From NCBI GenBank assembly GCA_013331225.1, contig DUGV01000162.1:1-5114 (forward strand): a stretch of DNA of 5,114 nucleotides. The letters run 5' to 3'. Below the pieces are notes generated by a model that searched no databases, had not been told where the DNA came from, and saw only the letters and a list, made by a program, of their open reading frames with translations. The position numbers and the translations under genes are program-made. This stretch comes from Methanolinea sp. (lineage in GTDB: Archaea > Halobacteriota > Methanomicrobia > Methanomicrobiales > Methanospirillaceae). Below are positions 1-4,925 of this stretch, in pieces (the stretch's first letter is position 1; each line of letters begins with the position of its first letter).

Positions 1-683
1 TCCTTCAGGTATACAGTGCTCGCGACGGCCCGTAAACTCTCCGGTATATAACACCGGTACCGGTCTTCGGCAAGAACAAGGGGGGTCTCTTTCTCAATCC
101 CTTTTGTTAAGTCCTGGAGGATTGTGACACGGGCACCGCGGGAGAGCCACCCCTCCATCGAATACCGGTTACAGTAGTCCGACGCCACACCAATCAGGGT
201 GACCTCGACCTCTGCCGGGATACTGCCCGAGAAGAACGCTTTAAGGAACTCATCCCGGGGAATGCATTCCGAAGGGGTATGTGGATCATCCAATATATGA
301 AACAAATTTTTATACACACGTCTTTTTACAGGATCGGTACACTGCAGAGCCCGTTTCCGGAGATTGGTCCACATGCTGAAATTATTTTTCATCATGTAGC
401 GGATATTCGGAGCCCCTTTCAGATCGATTGCGAGTTCCCAGTCCCGCGAGCCGTATTCACAGTGGATGGGAAATTGCCGGGATTCCTGTGTTTCGTAGTA
501 TTCCTCCTTGAAGTGAGTATCGAGCACGATGAGTGTGAGATCAAAAACATCCTCGCTCACCTGACGCAAAAAATCATTTGCAGGGTCGATCAGGTTCTCT
601 GCTCCCGGAACATACAGATTCCCTTCTTTCTGAATAAAGCCGTTCTGCATGTCGCCTATTTGAAGAATTGATACCCGCTTCAT
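1..683 (-). CDS. Nicotinamidase-like cysteine hydrolase (isochorismatase superfamily), 3' end cut by window edge
   Basis: The minus-strand frame stays open from the ATG at 683 to the left edge, giving about 227 residues with no stop, so the C-terminus lies outside the window. The protein begins MKRVSILQIGDMQNGF, and D11 fits the catalytic Asp of the isochorismatase/nicotinamidase fold. LDTHF (D55, H57) followed by FPIHCEYGSRDWEL (H74) matches the nicotinamidase metal site D-x-H...H, including the usual 17-residue step between the two histidines. K99 in MMKNNFSMW fits the catalytic Lys, and C171 in GVASDYCNR the nucleophilic Cys. Family enzymes hydrolyse nicotinamide to nicotinate and ammonia in the cytosol (NAD salvage); relatives act on other amides, so the substrate is inferred. 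The Lys-Cys gap (72 residues) is longer than in compact nicotinamidases. An in-frame ATG at 695 would add four residues. There is no clear Shine-Dalgarno, only GGATGA at 692-697. Codon use looks more A/T-tolerant than in the genes to the right. Confidence 0.85.
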   Translation of the reverse strand, partial: MKRVSILQIGDMQNGFIQKEGNLYVPGAENLIDPANDFLRQVSEDVFDLTLIVLDTHFKEEYYETQESRQFPIHCEYGSRDWELAIDLKGAPNIRYMMKNNFSMWTNLRKRALQCTDPVKRRVYKNLFHILDDPHTPSECIPRDEFLKAFFSGSIPAEVEVTLIGVASDYCNRYSMEGWLSRGARVTILQDLTKGIEKETPLVLAEDRYRCYIPESLRAVASTVYLK

Positions 684-714
684 GATATGGTTCATCCATG
701 TATTGTATCGGGAG

Positions 715-723
715 TACTATTTA
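715..723 (-). promoter_or_regulatory. Putative TATA box for the nicotinamidase-like gene
   Basis: Read on the minus strand this is TAAATAGTA, an A/T-rich element. Its centre is about 24 bases upstream of the ATG at 695 and 36 bases upstream of the ATG at 683. That spacing fits archaeal TATA-directed initiation with little or no leader. The element is weak compared with the one at 2754-2762, so the call is tentative. Confidence 0.35.
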
Positions 724-730
724 CCTGATG

Positions 731-750
731 ATTGATTGGGAGGGATCAAT
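731..750. promoter_or_regulatory. Inverted repeat ATTGAT-N8-ATCAAT, candidate operator
   Basis: A perfect 6-bp inverted repeat (731-736 and 745-750) flanks an 8-bp G-rich spacer. It lies in the divergent region between the nicotinamidase-like gene and the phosphoribosyltransferase gene, directly upstream of the predicted minus-strand TATA element. The position would suit a dimeric DNA-binding regulator, but a 6-bp repeat can arise by chance. Confidence 0.25.
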
Positions 751-918
751 GCCTTTCCAATCCTTTTCTCCCGAGGGGACTTTCAGGGAGGAGGCATACG
801 GGATGGATTACCGGATCTGGTGACCTGATCAGAAGCTTTTGGAATCACCTGTGAAGGTCCGGGCAGGGTTGTTACCCATTCCCATCCGAATTCAATCCAA
901 TCCTCACGTTTATCCCCC

Positions 919-1623
919 ATGAACGCAAGAGCAAACCCCATGGGAGAGATCATCGACGACCCGCTCCTAAGGGAGCGGACCCGCGTATTTTCCGGCCGCC
1001 ATGATGCAGGGAGAAGACTGGGAGTATTCCTTCTCTCGCTTCCTCCCACCAGCGAACCTCTTGTCCTGGCAATTCCTGCGGGAGGTGTGCCCGTTGGAAA
1101 GGAGATCGCCAAGACCCTCGGCGCCCCGTTCTCTCTTGCAATAGTGAGGAAGGTAAGGATACCCGGGACAACTGAATCCGGGTTCGGAGCCGTGGCATGG
1201 GATGGGACGGTGCTGATCAACGAGCGGCTGCGGGATGCGCTCTTCCTCTCCAGTTCAGATGTCGAGAGGGCTGTGAGCGAGACAGCCGCAAATGTGAAAG
1301 AACGTATCACGCGGTTCATGGCTGGAACACCGATGCCGAGTGTTGCCGGAAAGACCGTGATCCTGACCGACGACGGGCTTGCCTCGGGGTTCACGATGCT
1401 CGCCGCCATCCGGAGTCTCAGGGTACGAGGGCCCGCTCGCGTCGTGGTCGCGGTCCCTACGGCATCGCGGTCCTCCGCTGAGCTCGTGGGCCGGGAGGCA
1501 GATCAACTCGTCTGCCTGAACATCCGGTCAGGGAGGTCGTTTGCCGTCGCGGATGCCTACGAGGAGTGGTATGACCTTGACGACAGCGAGGTACTCGCAG
1601 AACTCACCAGCATACCCCGCTAA
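919..1623 (+). CDS. Phosphoribosyltransferase-domain protein (COG1926-like)
   Basis: This 234-residue soluble protein has the type I phosphoribosyltransferase fold and closely follows the COG1926 pattern. VFSGRHDAGRRL (23-34) is the typical N-terminal signature. LAIPAGGVPVGKEIAKTLGA (50-69) holds the pyrophosphate-loop region, followed by IVRKVRIPG (75-83), GFGAVA (88-93) and DGTVLINERL (95-104). VILTDDGLASGFTM (147-160) is the PRPP-binding motif, with the acidic pair D151/D152; most relatives read DDGIATGAT here. The family is predicted to transfer between PRPP and a nucleobase-like substrate, but no substrate can be assigned. Many relatives carry Arg before the GG of the first loop, whereas this one has A54. 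Two in-frame ATGs exist, at 919 and 940, and neither has a Shine-Dalgarno. The TTTATC at 909-914 would suit a leaderless start at 940, giving 227 residues. The gene is divergent from the nicotinamidase-like gene and convergent with the lipoprotein gene. Confidence 0.9.
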   Translation: MNARANPMGEIIDDPLLRERTRVFSGRHDAGRRLGVFLLSLPPTSEPLVLAIPAGGVPVGKEIAKTLGAPFSLAIVRKVRIPGTTESGFGAVAWDGTVLINERLRDALFLSSSDVERAVSETAANVKERITRFMAGTPMPSVAGKTVILTDDGLASGFTMLAAIRSLRVRGPARVVVAVPTASRSSAELVGREADQLVCLNIRSGRSFAVADAYEEWYDLDDSEVLAELTSIPR

Positions 1624-1707
1624 CCAGAGACCCGCTGCATATTACACGGTTCCTGGAAGGGGAATTGACCCTGCACCTTACGTGACGAATGAGAGTAGGG
1701 GTATGTT

Positions 1708-1744
1708 CAGGAAAGCAGGGGAAGCGTTCCTGCATTCCCTTCCC
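1708..1744. terminator. Overlapping inverted repeats in the convergent gap, possible shared 3'-end structure
   Basis: Three mutually exclusive pairings are visible. CAGGAA (1708-1713) can pair with TTCCTG (1727-1732). GCAGG (1715-1719) can pair with CCTGC (1729-1733), with an inner AA/TT pair. GGGAAG (1719-1724) can pair with CTTCCC (1739-1744). They lie between the 3' ends of the phosphoribosyltransferase and lipoprotein genes, where a bidirectional terminator would be expected. No T-run follows on either strand, so function as a terminator is uncertain. Confidence 0.22.
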
Positions 1745-1754
1745 ATGGAACCGC

Positions 1755-2591
1755 TCACTTGCAGGTCTTCGGGGAGAATTCCGGCACCATCACCATGACG
1801 CTCTGGTTCGCCGTCCCCGTCAGCGTGATGTTCCGGTCGTTTCCCACACAATAGCACCTGGCCGAGATGATAGGCACCCCGGAACCTTCCTGGATGAACG
1901 CCACGTACCAGCCTTCGGGTGCACGCTCGGTCCTGATGGATTTGACCGGGAATGTATCTGCCGGGTATCCCTTCAGGTCAGGATACGCCTCCTTGATAAG
2001 CCGGATTGCTTCCCTCTCCTCAGGGTAGTTCCATCTCCCATAGGCCTCCCACCAGGATCTTACCTCGTCCTTATCGGGATGGAAGTAATGCAGCGAGCAG
2101 AGTGCCGGGGGGTATTTTCCGGCACGATACCCCTCGATGAGATAGAGCGCCTCGTTTCCGACCGTCGAAGTCTGGTTGAACGGCCTGTAAGAGCTCAATG
2201 GTGATACTACCGGTGCTGCAGGTTCGGTGGAATCGATCTGTTGCATCAGGTGTTCCACGTCCGCAGGGGTAATCCAGTCCCGGGGTACATCAATGACCAG
2301 GACATGTGACATGGGGTGCATGCGAAGGTCGTCAAGATACTCAAGCGGCGTATGCGTTGTGAAATAGCAGGAGTCTCCTTGCGTCAGGTGCACGTCAGTC
2401 TGTCCGGTAAGGCGATCAAAGGAACACGCATCCCCGGACTGCCCTGTGATATTTGCCCAGAAATTGTGACTCGCCGCCCCTCCTCCAGGGATATTGCTGC
2501 ACCCGGCAGCGGACAGCAGGAACGCGAGGATCAGAATGCCCGGAAGGATTGCTCGCAGGCTATGATTTGTCGACCGCGGGATCGTTGACAT
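1755..2591 (-). CDS. Lipoprotein of unknown function, cysteine-rich, possible PepSY-like C-terminal domain
   Basis: I do not recognise this 278-residue protein. The N-terminus has a basic stretch, a hydrophobic segment (about 14-29) and the lipobox SAAGC ending at C31, so it should be exported and lipid-anchored on the outside of the membrane. The mature part has six further cysteines (C56, C75, C165, C246, C248, C277), an even number compatible with disulfides. Four N-X-S/T sequons (N47, N139, N254, N262) fit archaeal surface glycosylation. Residues about 193-260 run AIRLIKEAYP...GWYVAFIQ...ARCYCVGNDRNITLTG, loosely resembling the alternation of a PepSY-type domain; this is my inference from pattern only. 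The start is well supported: AGGAGG (2599-2604, minus strand) sits 7 bases before the ATG. It is divergent from the flavodoxin-like gene and convergent with the phosphoribosyltransferase gene, and neither neighbour suggests a role. Confidence 0.87.
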   Translation of the reverse strand: MSTIPRSTNHSLRAILPGILILAFLLSAAGCSNIPGGGAASHNFWANITGQSGDACSFDRLTGQTDVHLTQGDSCYFTTHTPLEYLDDLRMHPMSHVLVIDVPRDWITPADVEHLMQQIDSTEPAAPVVSPLSSYRPFNQTSTVGNEALYLIEGYRAGKYPPALCSLHYFHPDKDEVRSWWEAYGRWNYPEEREAIRLIKEAYPDLKGYPADTFPVKSIRTERAPEGWYVAFIQEGSGVPIISARCYCVGNDRNITLTGTANQSVMVMVPEFSPKTCK

Positions 2592-2598
2592 ATTCAGG

Positions 2599-2604
2599 CC
2601 TCCT
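2599..2604 (-). promoter_or_regulatory. Strong Shine-Dalgarno sequence of the lipoprotein gene
   Basis: AGGAGG on the minus strand is followed by a 7-base spacer and the ATG at 2591. It fixes the lipoprotein start and contrasts with the other genes here, which lack a clear ribosome binding site. Confidence 0.8.
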
Positions 2605-2634
2605 GAAACACCTTGAGTCTTCTGATCAAAAAGG

Positions 2635-2644
2635 TATTTTCATA
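2635..2644 (-). promoter_or_regulatory. Putative TATA element of the lipoprotein gene
   Basis: The minus strand reads TATGAAAATA about 48 bases upstream of the ATG at 2591. Initiation about 25 bases downstream would give a leader of about 20-25 bases that includes the AGGAGG site. This agrees with a leadered mRNA, but the element departs from the TTTATATA consensus. Confidence 0.35.
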
Positions 2645-2753
2645 CACATGCCACGGGGTTCTCGCTCCCGTCAGCCGAGATCCACGGGATGGCAATTGCT
2701 GATTCTTCAGGGAAAAGTCCGGTTTTTTTCTCGCTCATTAAAAAGAGGAGACC

Positions 2754-2762
2754 TTATATATA
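2754..2762 (+). promoter_or_regulatory. Archaeal TATA box of the flavodoxin-like gene
   Basis: TTATATATA is a near-consensus archaeal TATA box, preceded by the purine-rich AAAAGAGGAGACC that could serve as the TFB recognition element. Its centre is 28 bases upstream of the ATG at 2786, so transcription should begin at or within a few bases of the start codon. No Shine-Dalgarno lies between the box and the ATG. Together these point to a leaderless or nearly leaderless mRNA. Confidence 0.75.
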
Positions 2763-2785
2763 CTATTCAGCCTCCATCTGCAATT

Positions 2786-3208
2786 ATGACTGATATCGCG
2801 GTATTTGTCGATTCACGGGGGGGAAATACGAAGAAGGTGGCGGACACCATTGCCGCCGAGCTGGGTGTTGCGGCGGGAGACCCGGCCGCCATGCTCCCTG
2901 CGGATGCAAAGGTGGTATTCCTTGGGAGCGGGGTGTATGGCGGAAAGCCTGGAAAAGCCATGACCGCGTTCATCGCGTCAGGGGACTTCTCGGGGCTAAA
3001 GGTGGCCCTTTTTGCCACATCGGGTGGTGCTGCCGGGGCTGATAAGATGCTCGGGACGATGGCCGATGCCCTGAAAGAGAAGGGTGCCACGGTCATCGGG
3101 AATTTCCATTGCAGGGGGAAATACCTCTTCACGAACCGCGGACACCCGGGGCCCGAAGACCTGGAGAATGCAAGGAAGTTTGCCCGGGAGATGCGTGCAA
3201 ATTCCTGA
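2786..3208 (+). CDS. Flavodoxin-like protein (flavodoxin domain family)
   Basis: This 140-residue cytosolic protein has the size and layout of a single flavodoxin domain. MTDIAVFVDSRGGNT gives beta-strand 1 followed by the FMN-phosphate loop SRGGNT (10-15), close to the classic S/T-x-x-G-N-T. Strand VVFLGSGVYGGKPGKAM (43-59) leads to the second flavin loop, and VALFATSGGAAG (73-84) to the third strand and loop. The C-terminal part, FHCRGKY (107-113) and GHPGPEDLENARKFA (119-133), is typical of a subgroup of short flavodoxins with a conserved Cys, here C109. The expected role is low-potential one-electron transfer with bound FMN; the redox partners are not shown by the neighbourhood. The ATG at 2786 is chosen because the TATA box at 2754-2762 places transcription there and because the family motif begins directly after it. 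The open frame extends upstream to 2453, but it runs antisense to the lipoprotein gene and lacks family similarity. Confidence 0.92.
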   Translation: MTDIAVFVDSRGGNTKKVADTIAAELGVAAGDPAAMLPADAKVVFLGSGVYGGKPGKAMTAFIASGDFSGLKVALFATSGGAAGADKMLGTMADALKEKGATVIGNFHCRGKYLFTNRGHPGPEDLENARKFAREMRANS

Positions 3209-3304
3209 AATCTGGGGAGCGAAAAGAATACCTGCAGAACATAGAGCCGAATCTATATACAATCTACATGGTGCCATCACGATCAGGTGAAAGGCAGACT
3301 CGGG

Positions 3305-3310
3305 TTTTTT
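3305..3310 (+). terminator. T-run, possible terminator of the flavodoxin-like gene
   Basis: A TTTTTT run follows GACTCGGG, about 97 bases after the flavodoxin stop codon. Archaeal RNA polymerase can terminate at short U-runs without a strong hairpin. I see no strong stem before it, so the call is tentative. Confidence 0.25.
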
Positions 3311-3440
3311 GGTACAGTTGCTGGCTCTGTCGAGCTTGCAACCATAGGTTCCCGCGTACTTAATGGAAAGTGAATGGGGTTTTTCACACGCTGCTGGCAC
3401 TGCGATCTTTTCCCTTCTCACCCCCCGGCCTCATCCGTTG

Positions 3441-3455
3441 AATAATTCAATTATT
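3441..3455. promoter_or_regulatory. Perfect AT-rich inverted repeat overlapping the probable M23 lipoprotein promoter
   Basis: AATAATT (3441-3447) and AATTATT (3449-3455) are exact reverse complements around a single C. The element lies 35-49 bases before the ATG at 3490, where an archaeal TATA box giving a short leader would sit. It is by far the most A/T-rich stretch in this gap. It may be the core promoter, an operator overlapping it, or both. Confidence 0.45.
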
Positions 3456-3489
3456 AACACTTTGCAGCAAACATCAGTCTGGTCCAAAC

Positions 3490-4716
3490 ATGATCAGGTC
3501 CGGATATATTTTCTTCACTTTCATCGTCGCCCTGGCAATCCTTTCCGCCGGGTGCACGCAGCCTTCCGTCGAACACCAATCTCCAGCCGCCTCATCGGCT
3601 GTGAATATCACTGTTCCTGTTCCCCCCATCCCGGTCAGGAGCAGCGGCGGTATGAATCTCGCGTACGAACTGGAACTGACGCCTGACAATGGTCTCAAAT
3701 TCGTGCCCGAGGACGTCGAGGTCATTGACCCTGCCACGGGAAAGGTTCTCTATATCATGGAGAAGGAACTATTCGCATCCCTGTATCACCCTGCCGCAGA
3801 CCCGCTGCCATCTGGTACTGAACTCCAGAACGGCACGGGGAAGGTGCCGGTCCCGAGGATCTCCATCTGGTTTGTGGTCGATCCGAATGCGGTTCCGGAC
3901 AGGCTCGTCCACCGTGTCACGCTCAACATGAGCGGGAGCGGGCAGCTCCCGTTCACCCAGACCGGCGGGGAGATCGCCGTGCGAAAAGATCTCTCCCCCG
4001 TGGTCGTCGGCTCCCCGATGCGTGGCCCGGGCTGGCTGGCACTCGAGACCACCGCCCCGGACACCCACCACTTCAGCGCCCAGATTACAATGGACGGAGT
4101 GACCCGCGTCCCGCAGAAATACGCACAGGACTGGATCTTCGTTGACCCTCTCACCGGGAAGGCGGTGGAAGGTGACTCTGCCCTAGCCAGGAACTACTAT
4201 GGGTTCGGCAAGGAGATCCTCTCGGTTGCGAACGGCACGGTCGTTGATATGCTGGACGGCCTCCCGGATCACGAGATGATCTATTCCCCACAGGGAGTCA
4301 CGATCGCAACGGCGGCAGGCAACTATGTAATCGTGGACATAGGGGACGGAAAATACGCCTGCTATGCCCATATGGTCAACGGCTCGGTCCGGGTTGCACC
4401 AGGTGACCGCGTCACTGACGGACAAGTCCTCGGCCTGATGGGCAACAGCGGCAACTCGGACCTCCCCCACCTCCACTTCCAGGTGGTGGAGGGGAAAGCC
4501 TCGTTCCTCGGCGCCGAGGGGTATCCCCATGTCTACCGGGCATTCAATGTGACAGGCGAGGTCGACCAGGCCCGCGGCATTGAGATGTTCAGCGATCCTG
4601 AATTTACCACAGAAAAATTATGGTCAGAGTTTGATATATTTGTCTCGTCCTACCCTAATCCCGTGTACCAGCAGGAGAGCCTCCCGGAAAACTGGGTAAT
4701 CCTGGACCTCCCCTGA
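3490..4716 (+). CDS. Lipid-anchored M23-family metallopeptidase-domain protein
   Basis: This 408-residue protein has a signal peptide (hydrophobic 6-21) with lipobox LSAGC, so C22 should be the lipidated first mature residue on the outer membrane face. A Ser/Pro-rich linker (about 23-52) precedes a beta-rich N-terminal domain (about 56-175). The M23 (LytM-like) domain covers about 187-340. HH (193-194) and QKYAQDW with D214 fit the H...Q-R-[FY]-A-x-D-W version of the first zinc ligands; then come NGTVVDMLDG (248-257), YAHM (H294), VAPGDRVTDGQVLGLMGNSGN (302-322, GQxxGxxGNSG) and HLHF (H327, H329). Known M23 enzymes are zinc endopeptidases cutting peptide bridges in murein; the target in a cell expected to lack murein is unknown. 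Sequons at N39, N114, N146, N248, N297 and N353 suit a surface glycoprotein. The ATG at 3490 starts directly before the signal peptide; there is no clear Shine-Dalgarno, so a short leader is likely. Confidence 0.92.
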   Translation: MIRSGYIFFTFIVALAILSAGCTQPSVEHQSPAASSAVNITVPVPPIPVRSSGGMNLAYELELTPDNGLKFVPEDVEVIDPATGKVLYIMEKELFASLYHPAADPLPSGTELQNGTGKVPVPRISIWFVVDPNAVPDRLVHRVTLNMSGSGQLPFTQTGGEIAVRKDLSPVVVGSPMRGPGWLALETTAPDTHHFSAQITMDGVTRVPQKYAQDWIFVDPLTGKAVEGDSALARNYYGFGKEILSVANGTVVDMLDGLPDHEMIYSPQGVTIATAAGNYVIVDIGDGKYACYAHMVNGSVRVAPGDRVTDGQVLGLMGNSGNSDLPHLHFQVVEGKASFLGAEGYPHVYRAFNVTGEVDQARGIEMFSDPEFTTEKLWSEFDIFVSSYPNPVYQQESLPENWVILDLP

Positions 4717-4721
4717 TCGCT

Positions 4722-4733
4722 AAAATTTTTATT
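4722..4733 (+). terminator. T-rich candidate terminator of the M23 lipoprotein gene
   Basis: AAAATTTTTATT begins six bases after the TGA at 4714-4716. A U-tract of this kind just behind the stop codon is typical of archaeal intrinsic termination. No strong GC hairpin precedes it. Confidence 0.4.
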
Positions 4734-4925
4734 GCATCTCACAAGCGGGAATACTTCATCCGGCGGTTACGCTGACATTCCTGCTTTCCAACCATGCCAG
4801 TTACGTCTCCCTGGACATCCCTCACTGCGGAGGGGTTCCAGGAAATCGAACGAACAATTTCTGGATTGCCTCCATTCTGCAATCCTGACACGAATGTCTG
4901 ACCGGGCAGCCGGACCGCCAATCAA

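Larger units (their letters stand above)
3209..3489. other. Intergenic region between the flavodoxin-like and M23 lipoprotein genes
   Basis: This 281-bp stretch has no convincing gene. It holds a TATA-like CTATATAC at 3253-3260 with no suitably placed start codon, a six-T run at 3305-3310 that could end the flavodoxin transcript, a pyrimidine-rich tract at about 3408-3431, and the AT-rich inverted repeat at 3441-3455. A 31-codon open frame (3268-3363) containing CxxCxxCxH is present but weakly supported. Confidence 0.6.

Noticed and set aside
279..671. Plus-strand open frame of 130 codons
   Set aside because: It is antisense to the nicotinamidase-like gene, whose minus-strand frame carries the full set of family motifs.
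866..877. Small hairpin GGGT-TGTT-ACCC upstream of the phosphoribosyltransferase gene
   Set aside because: A 4-bp stem is expected by chance and has no supporting context.
783..1409. Minus-strand open frame of 208 codons
   Set aside because: It is antisense to the phosphoribosyltransferase gene, has a Ser/Arg/Pro-rich low-information composition and no recognisable motif; it is a by-product of G/C-rich codon use.
1689..2204. Plus-strand open frame of 171 codons opposite the lipoprotein gene
   Set aside because: The minus strand has a lipobox and an AGGAGG site for the real gene, while this frame has neither.
2453..2785. Upstream extension of the flavodoxin-like frame
   Set aside because: The extension overlaps the lipoprotein gene and both promoters and shows no family similarity; the TATA box at 2754-2762 points to the ATG at 2786.
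2996..3421. Minus-strand open frame of 141 codons overlapping the flavodoxin-like gene
   Set aside because: It is mostly antisense to a clear gene and shows no domain, signal or ribosome binding site.
4063..4200. Suspected loss of the first zinc ligands (no compact HxxxD) in the M23 domain
   Set aside because: HH at residues 193-194 followed by QKYAQDW (D214) fits the M23 variant in which His and Asp are separated by about 20 residues, so the site is probably intact.
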